Positions 1 through 10,264 of a DNA stretch of 64,000 bases are shown in pieces. Source of the DNA: Rebecca billardiae RCC1528 (taxonomy: Eukaryota > Haptophyta); assembly GCA_965240325.2 (NCBI GenBank), contig OZ251224.1, positions 310,001 to 374,000 of the forward strand, read 5' to 3'. Under the pieces are notes generated by a model. That model saw only the letters and a list, made by a program, of their open reading frames with translations. It was not told the origin of the DNA and searched no databases. The translations under genes and the position numbers were made by a program. Each line of letters starts with the position of its first letter. The stretch's first letter is position 1.

Positions 1-156
1 TCCGAGAGCATTCCGACCGAGGGAAGCAGGCACACGAAGATTCCAAAATCTTCATTGCCACTTCTACCAACTTTCACTGAACCAAAACTGATCGATCAGC
101 ACGCAACGCAGGGATGCCCCTGCCACATGCTTCCGCCACGCACGAAGTGCCAATCA
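1..156 (+). repeat. 5' LTR, last 156 bp
   Basis: This segment is the same, base for base as far as I can read, as 6571-6726. It ends with CAATCA and is followed directly by the internal region. I could not match the bases after it to a tRNA primer-binding site with confidence. Confidence 0.9.
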
Positions 157-163
157 TGAGCTC

Positions 164-3100
164 ATGGGGGCTTCACGGCGGACAACGTGGGAACACACCG
201 TGCGGACGCGCGCGGTTTCACCCGAACTCGAAGGTCGACATCCGCGAGGATTAGTGACCAACGGCACCACCAGACCGGCGGCGCGGCAGCCAAAGCGCGC
301 GTCACGCGACCGACCGGAACGCAACCACTCTCGACCTTCGCAGCAGCCGCGAGGCGAGAGGACGCGTACTTCGAACGAGCAGCTGCGCTCGTTCAAGAAC
401 CTCGACTACCGCTTCGGATATCCCCCGCGGAGCGAGCAAGACCACAACCTCAGCGGCCACGACGGCAAAGCCGAGCGACAACGCGTACTACAGGTCAAGC
501 GCCGCAAGTGGCGCTTCAAGGTCAACAAGGACTCCAACCACGCACCCGACGACGGGGCGTGGAGAGCGGAGCGCACAGGGCCACCCAGCGCCGCGTCTGC
601 GCTGCGGGACCCGCTCCAGCAGCGGGGTCACAACCACCAAACCTCGCAACGCGAGGCCAAACGCGGCGCGCGCACGCGCACCGCGCACGCGCAAAGTATC
701 CCCACGCTGATTCCCAGCGCGCGTCAGACACAGGGACGACAGTCGGCGACCGACTCGATCCCATATGTCCCCTCCTTCACGCTCCAGTTTCTCCCTTCCG
801 TCTATGCGAGCGGCTGGGACTCTACGCCCGCCAACAAGGGCGCGGCGACAACGCCTAACCAGTGGAGTGAGATTGATGACGATGATCCAGCGTCGTGCCA
901 GCCATGCGACAATCAGTCGTGCACATCGAGGCATTGCCTTCTTGAGTGCAACATCTGTGGGATGGGCAGAGTCTGCAGCTACCGATGCGCAGACGCCATC
1001 CAAGTTCAGCATCAGCTCGAATGTGAGCAGATCATCCAGTTTGCAGCGATGAACGACGGGATTGACATCGATGATGATGGCATTCACGTCCACCAGCAGG
1101 ACGGACCCGTCGCAGCGGCTGATCGCCGCAGCCTGAGCGTCGTGAATGACGCAGGCGCCAGCCTCGATGATATTTGCCCTCGGCGGCCATCGGGAGGCTT
1201 CATCGCAGCAGCCGCAGAGCGGCAAGGTCACAACTACACAGTTGGAGACTATGTGCGGGAAAGGGACGAGCTTCACCAAAGCAAGTTTGATCTCATGTTC
1301 CATTGTAACGACGCACTCCTACAGCCATATGTCGCATGCTTACTGCACGACGAGTTCTATGGGCTGACTTCTGAAGCAGGCGAGGGACACTCGCCAGCTG
1401 ACGACGGTCCACCTGGACATGGCACAAACTACCCGCCTGCCGCGACTGGCGCCGACAACAGCGCACAGCAGAGCAGCGATGGGGACGAGTCCTCTACGTC
1501 GGACATTGACAGCTATACCACAGCAGAGGACCACATTGAGACAAGCTCGCCCCACGCGTCACCGCGAACGCGCAGAAATGGAAGCGAAGCTTGCACCTAC
1601 TTGCCCGACGCACATGCAATGATGGCTGTGCAGACAAGCCAGCCCGGCGTCGGAAGCTACAAGCTGAATTTCTTCACAATCAAATCGAAAATGGCTATCC
1701 ACGGAGCGATCAAGGACGCAGTCACCGAGGTCAAGGCTTCCTACAAGGGAAGAGCGACCGACACTACGTCGTCCATGGTCACCCTCGTCGAGGCCAGGCT
1801 CTCCGGATACGCGCTGGCCGAGGCAGCCGTGTGGACAGCCGAAAATGCTATTCGGGAACCTTACGCAACCGCATTCGCAAACATGGACGCGGACACCACC
1901 ATCATGCAGATGACGATCGTCTACGAGCGATCGGTGGAAGTACTTTTCAAGCGTATCAAGGACATGATGCTGCCAAGTCTCTTTTCGTACCTCGAGTCGA
2001 AACGGCACATCGTGAACCCGAATGAGAATTTCCTGAATTTACATACTCTGCTCGAAATCTTCGAGCACGAGCTGAACGTATCGACCATGTCGGAGCTCCG
2101 AGCTGAGTTCAAGAAGCTCTACCCGGACCGACCGACCCCGGTGAGCGGCCCTGAGATGATCAAGCAAACGGTGGAGATGGTACGCGCATCACGCTATCGA
2201 GAGCTAGACGACGCCACACTCCTCGTGTTCAAGCTGTACAACGGGATGCACGAGCACCCAGAGGTCTACTCGACCGTCATCTCTATTTACGGTTCAATGT
2301 CGCCCCAGCAATGCGTGGCGCAGACCGAACAGCTCACCGCCCAGATCGAGGACGCATACAGGCGTTGGACTCAGTCGCCCAAGGGACGACAGGCAACGCA
2401 ACGTGACCCCAAGCGGGGCGGTCCCGCGCACGCTCTCAATACTGAGGAGGCGGACCGCCGACAACCAGCCGTCACGTGCTCGCACTGCGGGCTACGCAAT
2501 CACACCGCAGAGCGGTGCTGGAAGCTACATCCAGACTTGCGGCCACCCAGGCCGCCCGGTGCACCAAAACAGGGCAACTTCAAGCCGCCCGCCGAGCCCG
2601 GCTGGTATGACGGCAAGTTCATCAAGGTACCTCCGCCCCCCCAGCGGGCGGGGAGGCCGGGAGCCCAGATGGTGCAATACGAGGACATCGACCCGGAACC
2701 CGATGACGCAGATCTCGAGCCGACGCAATACGCGTATCTGGACTCGGGGGCATCCCAATCATTTGTCGATATCAACCTCGGCCTGCTACACAATGCTCAC
2801 CCGATCAGCATGTCTGTCAAGGTCGCCAAGCGCGACATTGAGCTACACGCATCCAAGGCAGGCGACATGTACGTGTACTTACTCGACGCCGACTCAGACA
2901 CAACCGTGCCGGTTTGCCTGGAAAACGTCGTCGGTGTCGAAGATCTCGATACTACTCTCTTTTCAGTCAACGCGTTCGCCGCGGTCGGAATGGCTGTGGT
3001 GTTCGACGAACGATCATACATCCGCATCGGCCCCAAGAGGGTTCATTTGCGCCCCGACAACACGGTCGGATTCAAGGCAGTCGTACCCAAGGCCGAGACA

Positions 3101-6100
3101 GCCATGCCGGCCACCGCGGACGACGTGCCACCAGACGTCGACCCGATCAAGAACGGGCGAAAGATCACGCTCTGGCAATCCAGACTAGGATACGCCGATA
3201 TCAAGCGTGTACGCGCAACCTACCGCGCGAACGACAAGATGTCGGAGGCATCGCCCTGCACGTACCAGCCCTCCGACGTTGCCAAGTTCAAAGCTAAGCC
3301 GTTCCCGGGCACACGTGAGAGAACAACTCGACCGCTCGAGATGCTCCACAACGATGTCATCGGGCCCATCAACTGGCTGCCCGCAAAGACTCCAAGGTGG
3401 GGAACTCTATTCATCGATGATTTTTCCGGATACATGCGCTTCTACGACATGCAAAACAAGGCTGAAGCGCCGGAGAAGGTCGACCTCATGGCCAGAGAGA
3501 TGGGAGCCAACTCTCTATCCGCCACCATGCAGAACAAGGGCATCGCCGGATGCACCATTCACCTCGACGGAGGCAGAGAGTTACACTCAAAGAATTGGAA
3601 CCGAGTCCTTCGCAGGTACGACATGCTATGCAACTACATGTCGCCCCCCCACACGCAGCAGCTGAACGGCGTCGCCGAACGTGGCCTGGGAGTCATCATG
3701 AATGACGCCAGGACAATGCTGTACCTCTCAGGCGTACACCACAAATGGTGGTACTGGGCAGCCAAGTGCGCTGCCGCGCAACGCAACCTGATGCGCAAGC
3801 ATCCTACCAGCGATGGCGAGCTGGTTTCACCGCACGAGTTGATGTTTGGCACCTCGCCCGGGCCCTTCTTGCAAAAGCTGAGAGTCTGGGGCTCGCCGTG
3901 CATCTACCTCGTACAGTCGATCAACAAGCAGAACAAGCTACTCCCGCGCGCACGGGAGGGCATTTTATTGGGATACGGATTCGACGGTATCTTCGAGCGA
4001 GGCGCCATCAAGCGATCGCACGGATACATCGTTTTGAGTGCCGACGACGGGAAAATCGTCATCACTCGGCACGTCAAGTTCAACGAGCAAGTCATTTTGG
4101 ATCGAATCTCTACGCATTTCAAGGAGATCCGCGAAATTCGGGACCCCCTGCTGGCGTGGAGCGCTCGGCGACCTCCTCAAGGTGCAGATGCTGGTAAGAC
4201 CCGTGACAGCAACACCAACGAGGAGGGCGACGAAGAGTTTGCCAGCAGCAGCAGCAACGCCGAAAGCGACTCCGAGCGCGGAGGAGACGATCCGCCATCG
4301 CCGGACGAGGAATCAGACGACGATGACAAGGACGACAGGGACAAACCCGACGACGACGAGAAGGGAGATGATGGCAACGGCGACGACGGTGATGGAGACG
4401 GCCCCGGAGCTGGAGGCGGACCATCGCAGAGCAATACGCCACCGCAGCCAAAGCAGCCTCCTCCCTCCGCCGATCGCCGCCCACAGCGGACTCGCAACAT
4501 GACTGGCAAGTCATACTTCCCGCCGACGCGGCGCGCGCGCGCGCGCGCGCAGCTCGCGCAGCTCGCATCAGATATCCCGATACCTACATCGTTCAAGGAA
4601 GCGATGGAGAGCAAGCAAGCATCCGATTGGACAAGGGCTATCATGGAAGAATACGAGGCCCACGACAGGCTGGGCACATTCACGCCCGTCGTTGTTCCCA
4701 AAGGGAAAGCAATTATTCCATCGAAGCTGGTCTTCAAGGTCAAAGCCAATCCAGATGGTACCATCGAACGGTACAAGGCAAGATTGGTGGGTCAAGGCTT
4801 CCGCCAGATTCAAGGAGTCAATTACGACGAGGTGTTCTCGCCTACTATCCGGTACGAGAACGTACGCCTCCTATTGGCACTGACGACGGAGCTACGAACA
4901 CCAGAAAGACCTTGGATCATCCACTCCGCGGACGTGAGTACGGCGTACCTCCAAGCCCCTTTGGAGGACGGCCTGTCAAAGATCTACACTACGCTACCCC
5001 CGATGTACCCGTGTACTCTCAAGCCACCCGAGGGGCATGTGGTCGCGGCCGACTGGGATATGGCCCTTCCAGGATTTAAGCAGAGCGGCCGACGATGGCA
5101 CCTCCGCCTCAGCCAGAAACTGCGAGAGAAAGGATTCAAGAAACTCGCACAGTCGGAGTGCATCTTCGTCCGCATCTCCGGAGACATCATCGACGTCATC
5201 GCAGTGTACGTGGACGATCTGCTTATTCTGAGCAGCTCCCCCGACAGCGCAAGGCCCAGCTCGATTATTGAGGAAATTCGAAAAGAATTTACCCTCTGGG
5301 ATTTGGGACCAGCAACGACGTTCCTGGGCATGAATATCACCCAGGGGCCCAAGTCGACGACTATCTCCATGTCACAGTACATCACCGATCTCCTCAAGAG
5401 GCACGACATGAGCGACATTACGCCCGTCGACAACCCATGTAGATCGGCAGCAGAGCAACCGACATCAATCGAGACAGACGATTCATCATCGTGCTCGTCG
5501 GAGGAATCAAAGACCTACCGAGCAATCGTCGGAGCGCTACTATTCATCATGAACACCTGCCGACCCGACATCAACTACGTAGTCAATATGTTGGCAAGGC
5601 ACATGGCGAGCCCAAGCTCGAACGACCTTAAAGGTGCCAAGCGAGTGCTCAGGTACTTGGCCGGGACAAAGAATTCCGGCATCACTTTCACATCAACGGC
5701 TACTACTCAGCCACGAACTGAGATGTTTGTGGACTCGGACTGGGCCAACGATACGAAAGATCGCCGCTCGACCGGGAGCTATATCTACTTCCACGCAGGC
5801 GGCCCAGTATCGTGGCGCACCTTCAAGCAGTCAATCACAACCCTCTCATCATGTGAGGCCGAATATGTCGCTCTCGCGGAAGGAGCCAAAGAGGCAGTTT
5901 ACCTACGCGACGTCATCAGCGATATCCTCAACATTCCAAAGACTCCCATTGTGATCCACGAGGACAACAAGGGGGCGATTGATCTCTCAAAGAACAGCAT
6001 TCATCATAAGCGCACCAAGCACATCGACGTACGACACCATTTTATTCGAGATTGTGTCGACCTCGGTGCAGTCAACATCACCAAGGTGCACACATCGGAA

Positions 6101-6190
6101 AACATCGCCGATTATTGTCTGACCAAGGCGCTACCCAAGGACAAGTTCACCCAATTTCGAGACATCATGGTTACACCAGTTTCGAATTGA
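164..6190 (+). CDS. copia gag-pol polyprotein
   Basis: This is a 2008-residue polyprotein from a true ATG just inside the left LTR. A cysteine-rich stretch at residues 245-287 has MYND-like spacing (C262-x2-C265-x5-C271-x3-C275-x7-H283-x3-C287), which is unusual for a copia Gag. A CCHC zinc knuckle follows (C772, C775, H780, C785). The aspartic protease has DSGA at 860-863. The integrase catalytic residues are D1064, D1135 and E1172. The reverse transcriptase has its first Asp near 1590 and YVDD at 1682-1685. RNase H has D1857, then CEAEY and EDN motifs. The usual His residues of the integrase HHCC finger look replaced (LWQSRLGY near 1000-1010). An acidic, low-complexity linker separates integrase from RT. 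There is no frameshift, so Gag and Pol must be made as one polyprotein. Stop TGA at 6188-6190. Confidence 0.96.
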   Translation: MGASRRTTWEHTVRTRAVSPELEGRHPRGLVTNGTTRPAARQPKRASRDRPERNHSRPSQQPRGERTRTSNEQLRSFKNLDYRFGYPPRSEQDHNLSGHDGKAERQRVLQVKRRKWRFKVNKDSNHAPDDGAWRAERTGPPSAASALRDPLQQRGHNHQTSQREAKRGARTRTAHAQSIPTLIPSARQTQGRQSATDSIPYVPSFTLQFLPSVYASGWDSTPANKGAATTPNQWSEIDDDDPASCQPCDNQSCTSRHCLLECNICGMGRVCSYRCADAIQVQHQLECEQIIQFAAMNDGIDIDDDGIHVHQQDGPVAAADRRSLSVVNDAGASLDDICPRRPSGGFIAAAAERQGHNYTVGDYVRERDELHQSKFDLMFHCNDALLQPYVACLLHDEFYGLTSEAGEGHSPADDGPPGHGTNYPPAATGADNSAQQSSDGDESSTSDIDSYTTAEDHIETSSPHASPRTRRNGSEACTYLPDAHAMMAVQTSQPGVGSYKLNFFTIKSKMAIHGAIKDAVTEVKASYKGRATDTTSSMVTLVEARLSGYALAEAAVWTAENAIREPYATAFANMDADTTIMQMTIVYERSVEVLFKRIKDMMLPSLFSYLESKRHIVNPNENFLNLHTLLEIFEHELNVSTMSELRAEFKKLYPDRPTPVSGPEMIKQTVEMVRASRYRELDDATLLVFKLYNGMHEHPEVYSTVISIYGSMSPQQCVAQTEQLTAQIEDAYRRWTQSPKGRQATQRDPKRGGPAHALNTEEADRRQPAVTCSHCGLRNHTAERCWKLHPDLRPPRPPGAPKQGNFKPPAEPGWYDGKFIKVPPPPQRAGRPGAQMVQYEDIDPEPDDADLEPTQYAYLDSGASQSFVDINLGLLHNAHPISMSVKVAKRDIELHASKAGDMYVYLLDADSDTTVPVCLENVVGVEDLDTTLFSVNAFAAVGMAVVFDERSYIRIGPKRVHLRPDNTVGFKAVVPKAETAMPATADDVPPDVDPIKNGRKITLWQSRLGYADIKRVRATYRANDKMSEASPCTYQPSDVAKFKAKPFPGTRERTTRPLEMLHNDVIGPINWLPAKTPRWGTLFIDDFSGYMRFYDMQNKAEAPEKVDLMAREMGANSLSATMQNKGIAGCTIHLDGGRELHSKNWNRVLRRYDMLCNYMSPPHTQQLNGVAERGLGVIMNDARTMLYLSGVHHKWWYWAAKCAAAQRNLMRKHPTSDGELVSPHELMFGTSPGPFLQKLRVWGSPCIYLVQSINKQNKLLPRAREGILLGYGFDGIFERGAIKRSHGYIVLSADDGKIVITRHVKFNEQVILDRISTHFKEIREIRDPLLAWSARRPPQGADAGKTRDSNTNEEGDEEFASSSSNAESDSERGGDDPPSPDEESDDDDKDDRDKPDDDEKGDDGNGDDGDGDGPGAGGGPSQSNTPPQPKQPPPSADRRPQRTRNMTGKSYFPPTRRARARAQLAQLASDIPIPTSFKEAMESKQASDWTRAIMEEYEAHDRLGTFTPVVVPKGKAIIPSKLVFKVKANPDGTIERYKARLVGQGFRQIQGVNYDEVFSPTIRYENVRLLLALTTELRTPERPWIIHSADVSTAYLQAPLEDGLSKIYTTLPPMYPCTLKPPEGHVVAADWDMALPGFKQSGRRWHLRLSQKLREKGFKKLAQSECIFVRISGDIIDVIAVYVDDLLILSSSPDSARPSSIIEEIRKEFTLWDLGPATTFLGMNITQGPKSTTISMSQYITDLLKRHDMSDITPVDNPCRSAAEQPTSIETDDSSSCSSEESKTYRAIVGALLFIMNTCRPDINYVVNMLARHMASPSSNDLKGAKRVLRYLAGTKNSGITFTSTATTQPRTEMFVDSDWANDTKDRRSTGSYIYFHAGGPVSWRTFKQSITTLSSCEAEYVALAEGAKEAVYLRDVISDILNIPKTPIVIHEDNKGAIDLSKNSIHHKRTKHIDVRHHFIRDCVDLGAVNITKVHTSENIADYCLTKALPKDKFTQFRDIMVTPVSN

Positions 6191-6197
6191 GGGGGCG

Positions 6198-6726
6198 TGT
6201 CAAAGTCCAAGGCAGCCATCGGCGCCATTCCCCAGCTCGAGACTTTAATTCCAAGGCGCTGAGCAATTTCAGCCGCCAAGCTGCAGACTTTCATCATGCA
6301 ATTCAATCGGTTTCACCATTCAAGAGCAAGGCCAACAGCAGCCATTGTTCATGCAATTTACTATACTCCAAAGATAAGGAGTATCGGCACACACATGAGG
6401 TCTTCGGACTACACATCCAAGGGTCCAGGGATTCTTCACCACTTGGGAAGGTGCCCTGAACTGGACCAGAGACTACCATGCAGTCATCAGAACTTTCTTT
6501 TCATTTCGAGGAGACGTCCCGATCATCACAGGAAGCTTTCGTGCAATGGCCCGAAGGCAATCAACGGAATTCCGAGAGCATTCCGACCGAGGGAAGCAGG
6601 CACACGAAGATTCCAAAATCTTCATTGCCACTTCTACCAACTTTCACTGAACCAAAACTGATCGATCAGCACGCAACGCAGGGATGCCCCTGCCACATGC
6701 TTCCGCCACGCACGAAGTGCCAATCA
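6198..6726 (+). repeat. 3' LTR (about 529 bp)
   Basis: It starts TGTCAAAG eight bases after the pol stop and ends CAATCA. Its last 156 bp repeat the start of the window. The left edge is inferred from the TG start and the adjoining purine run, because the matching left LTR edge lies outside the window. Confidence 0.8.
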
Positions 6727-8104
6727 CTGAGTAATAATATATATTATTATTATAAATATTATAATACGACGACAGGCGTCGGCGATCGCGGGCAATAAGG
6801 TAAAGGAGCTGTCACATTAATATATAACGGAAACTGGGGCTTGCTATCTGGCTCTGCGGATCTGGCCTAAAAACTGAGACTATAGCGATTGGCTGGTTCG
6901 CCGTATACGACGCATAGTCACACTAAGAAACCGGGCCACTACGTCGCCCGCGGCCGATGACTATGAGTGGTCCGCCGAGGCAGCCCCGCGAGGCGCAGTG
7001 TGAGTGCCCGTGGGACGCGGCGTGCGGCCCGACTACGACGGTACAGGCCAAGTCCCGACTGAGTCTCCTGATGACTGACTCCTGGCCAGTGCACCGCAGC
7101 ATCCATGCAACATCAATCATCATGCCAGATTTGCTCCAAAATGGCCCAACATTTTCTTCGGCCTCGCCGGCCGGGCCTAAAGACTCAGCGGGGGGCTCTG
7201 CCCCCCTGCTCCCCCCGCCGGGGCCCCCGCGCCTGCGCGGCGGGCGGACCTAGCTAAGAAACTGAGACTCCGTAGGCGCTCGGGCTACCGAACGGCTAAG
7301 AAACCGAGACTAGCCGTGAGATCTCTGACTTCTTATTGCCCGCGATTGCCTGTATGACCGACTTGCCTGCGCCGATCACTAGCTACTGGTTCATCGCAGT
7401 AATAACCTGCGCGCTCCTCGGCCGGCCCGCTCAGCCTGCCGCTGATGCGACTGATAGTGATGATTCCGACTCGTAACGTCCGAAGCCACTAGCCAGAGCC
7501 TGGCGTGAGGCGCCGGTGAGCGGGCGAGCGCAGTTCCGGAACGGACCGTCCACGCGCGAGTCTGCACCGCGTGGCGATGCCAGCACAGTCGGACCGTGTA
7601 ATCGGACGACGATCGCCACGATCGGCATCATCATCAGTGCTGCTAAGTCGTGGCACCAGCCTGGTCATTGTCGACACGGACTGACTCACTAGTAGTACTC
7701 TAGTAGGGCACTGAGTCAGTAACACTCGGTGGGCCCAGACTGCTGAATGGACTGATGATTAACGATGATGATCAGTAAGTCCGAATCATCATATATATCT
7801 ACGACTACTGACTTTTATTCCGGAATAACTAGTCGTAGCGGTAGACCTTACGGACCGAACTTGATAGTATTGACTGCTCGGACCTGGGGTGTGTCGTGTG
7901 ACGCCAGTGTGACTCAGTGAGCTTAGCTGTGACGTGTGAGCTTGACGCGCTGCGTCCGCGAACGTACCGCGGGTCCGGATGGATTCCAAAGGGCGGCGGG
8001 TCGTCCAGATCATCAATGCCATGAATCATCATACGCAGCACTCGGGTTCCAACTCCAAGCTTGCAACGCTCCGGGCCTGGCATCGAGCCAGCACCTGATT
8101 ATAA
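6727..8104. other. intergenic, no gene seen
   Basis: About 1.4 kb between the retrotransposon and the homeodomain-like gene. It starts with an AT-rich stretch (6728-6768). A short motif of the form CTAAGAAACTGAGAC, with variants, recurs near 6867, 6924, 7252 and 7294. A C/G-run segment lies at 7187-7250. I find no open frame with protein-like composition. Confidence 0.6.
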
Positions 8105-10264
8105 TCAGTGCGCATCGACCTCGACGGAGGCCGCCGAGTGCGGGCGTGCCGCGCGCTCCACCGGGGCTGCTGCCGCACCCTCGCCGTCCGAGGACGAGGT
8201 GCCGCTGGTGATGCTATTGCGCCGTCTGCCGCCACTCGCCTTGGCGAGCCTGCTCTTCGCCCTGCCTGCCCGCGGGCTGCCGGGCGGCGATGATGGCGGG
8301 GTGACCAAGTGGCCGCCCCGACCGGTCGGCGGCGGCGGGCCGTAGCGCGGGCTCAGCTTTGGCGGCGTGACAGACGGCGGCGTGAGAGACTGCGGCGTGC
8401 CGTCGGGCGTGGAGTGGGTGGCGCCCTTCTGCAGCGCAATCTTGAGCTGCAGCCGCGCCTTCACGTCGCGGCGCGTCTCCAGCCAGTGGTGCACCTCGGG
8501 CACGCTCAGGCCGACCGCGTCTGCGAGCGCGCAGATCTCGTCCGGTCTCGGGTTTGGGTTGCGCGCGAAGGCCATGGCGAGCATCAGCTGCTTGTTGTGC
8601 GGCGTGGCGGCTGCCTTGCCTCCCGCGCTGCTGCCGCCGGCCGCTGCCGCGCTCGGCGGCAGGTGCGTGAGCACCTGCACGCACGCGCCCGCCGGCGCCG
8701 CCGCGTGCGTCATCACCGCCAACGGCTGCGACGGCGCGACCGGCTGCAGCGCCTGGCCGAGGGCGGGCGGCGCGGGCTGCGCGCAGAGCACGTGCGCAGG
8801 CAACGGCTGCGGGACCGGCCGGCCGTACGCCTGCTGCGGCGGCGGGATGCGCGGCGGCTGGAGGAAGCGGGCGGAGGTCTGCGCAGGCGGTTGCGGTTGC
8901 GCACGCGCCGATGCCGGCGCCGCCGGCGCCTGCTGCGCCACGGCAACGCCCTGGACGAGAGTCACGGGCGCCACCGACGACTGCAGCGGCGCGGAGCTGG
9001 AGACCGAGCCGAGCGGTGCGCGCGATGCGCCGTGCACAGCCGCGCCGGGCTGCAGCCGCTGCATCGACAGCAGCGGCTCGGACGGCTGCGACCGGTGCGG
9101 CTGAGGCGTCGAGTGCGAACGCCACACCGGCGGCGCGCACTGCCGCGGCGCAAGGGCCGGCGAGCCCGCGTGCGAGGCGGCCGCACTGGTGGGTGGCAGC
9201 CCGGCCGATGTTGGCGCGCTCGGCTGCTGCTGCCACAGCTGCTGCCGCTGCTGCTGCTGCCGCTGCCGCTGCTGCTGCTGCTGCTGCCACGGTGGCGGCT
9301 GCCACTGCTGCGGCGGCTGTGCCTGCGGCGGCATCTGCTGTGCTGCCAGCCGCTGCGGCATCACCTGCCACATAGCGAGGGCCGGGGATCGCGGCTGCTG
9401 CTGCGGCATCATCTCGTGCGATCGCGGCTGCAGTGGACGGAGCGGGGTCGGCTGCTGCTGCGGCTGCTGCGGCTGCTGCGGCAGCATCGACTGCTGCTGC
9501 GGCTGCTGCGGCTGCTGCGGCTGCTGCGACGGCGTCGACTGCTGCTGCGGCTGCTGCGGCTGCTGCGGCTGCTGCGACGGCGACGACTGCTGCTGCGGCT
9601 GCTGCGGCGCCAGCTGCGGCGACGGCTGCGGTGGCGGCGGCGTCGACTGCTGCTGTTGCGGCTGCTGCTGCGAGTGCTGCTGCTGCTGCTGCTGCTGCTG
9701 CCGCCGCTGCTGCTGCTGCTGCTGCTGCGGGTGCGGGTGCGGGTGCGGCTGCTGCAGCCGCAGCTCCTCCGCCTGCTCCCGGTCCAGCTGCGAACGTGTG
9801 GCCAGCCAGGAGTCGACCTCCACACCGGACAGCTTGGCGGCGTCGCACAGGCAATGGCGCATCTCGTCGGTGAACGTGCCGTTCTGCACGTGCTTGAAGG
9901 CCGCCGAGAGGTAAGCGAGCTGCCGGTCGGTCAGATTGCACACGCGCGAGCGCTTTGAGACCGGCGCCGCCGCCAGGACCTCGACGCGGCCTCGCTTGAT
10001 TGGGGGTGGGGGTGCCGCGTCCTGAGCCTTCCGCGAAGGCTTACGGGCTGGCTTGCCCAGCGCCACCTGTTTGGATCTCGACTTGTCCGCGCACACGTCC
10101 GTGTCTGTCGAGGCGAGGCGAGCGTGCGAGCGGTCAGGTGGGAACGACGGAGCGGCTTGCACGCGCTTGCGCTGCGGAGATGACGGCTGCTCGCGGGACG
10201 GCTCGGTGACACCGCAGAGCATGGCGAGGGCTGCTGCGGCAACGGCCGTGTCGGAGTCCGTCAT
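8105..10264 (-). CDS. glutamine-rich protein with two homeodomain-like segments
   Basis: A 719-residue protein. The start chosen is the first ATG (MTDSDTAV), with A at -3; the open frame extends upstream but only with non-ATG codons. Residues 104-165 look like a divergent homeodomain: basic KRSR, three helices, then VDSWLATRS where WFxNRR is usual. Residues about 555-615 form a second one ending VHHWLETRRDVKAR. Between them lie long Gln/Pro tracts (about residues 175-350) coded by CAG-rich repeats. Basic clusters near 88-107 (IKRGR, KRSR) could be nuclear localisation signals. This layout suggests a nuclear DNA-binding transcription regulator. The homeodomain assignment is inference from the helix-3 pattern; the W-L instead of W-F is atypical, and other helix-turn-helix folds are possible. 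No intron is needed to read it. Confidence 0.7.
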   Translation of the reverse strand: MTDSDTAVAAAALAMLCGVTEPSREQPSSPQRKRVQAAPSFPPDRSHARLASTDTDVCADKSRSKQVALGKPARKPSRKAQDAAPPPPIKRGRVEVLAAAPVSKRSRVCNLTDRQLAYLSAAFKHVQNGTFTDEMRHCLCDAAKLSGVEVDSWLATRSQLDREQAEELRLQQPHPHPHPQQQQQQQRRQQQQQQQQHSQQQPQQQQSTPPPPQPSPQLAPQQPQQQSSPSQQPQQPQQPQQQSTPSQQPQQPQQPQQQSMLPQQPQQPQQQPTPLRPLQPRSHEMMPQQQPRSPALAMWQVMPQRLAAQQMPPQAQPPQQWQPPPWQQQQQQRQRQQQQRQQLWQQQPSAPTSAGLPPTSAAASHAGSPALAPRQCAPPVWRSHSTPQPHRSQPSEPLLSMQRLQPGAAVHGASRAPLGSVSSSAPLQSSVAPVTLVQGVAVAQQAPAAPASARAQPQPPAQTSARFLQPPRIPPPQQAYGRPVPQPLPAHVLCAQPAPPALGQALQPVAPSQPLAVMTHAAAPAGACVQVLTHLPPSAAAAGGSSAGGKAAATPHNKQLMLAMAFARNPNPRPDEICALADAVGLSVPEVHHWLETRRDVKARLQLKIALQKGATHSTPDGTPQSLTPPSVTPPKLSPRYGPPPPTGRGGHLVTPPSSPPGSPRAGRAKSRLAKASGGRRRNSITSGTSSSDGEGAAAAPVERAARPHSAASVEVDAH
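9229..9740 (-). repeat. CAG-type trinucleotide tract coding poly-Gln
   Basis: Dense CTG/TGC triplets on the + strand (CAG on the coding strand) encode Gln runs broken by His and Pro. A roughly 45-50 bp unit coding QQPQQPQQP recurs between 9450 and 9610. The tract sits inside the homeodomain-like gene and is a likely site of length variation. Confidence 0.8.

Larger units (their letters stand above)
1..6726 (+). mobile_element. Ty1/copia LTR retrotransposon (5' end cut by window)
   Basis: One long gag-pol frame lies between two copies of the same LTR sequence. Positions 1-156 match 6571-6726, so the window opens inside the left LTR. The right LTR appears to begin with TGT just after a G-rich polypurine stretch (6188-6195) and to end with CA at 6726. 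Protease, integrase, reverse transcriptase and RNase H follow in the copia order. The open 2008-codon frame and the LTR identity point to a recent insertion. The target-site duplication cannot be tested because the left flank is missing; the five bases right of the element are CTGAG. Confidence 0.95.

Noticed and set aside
8214-9958. Long frames of poly-Ala, Leu/Arg or Cys/Gly on both strands across the poly-Gln region
   Set aside because: They are other-frame readings of CAG/CTG repeats; only the Gln-rich frame contains the homeodomain-like segments.
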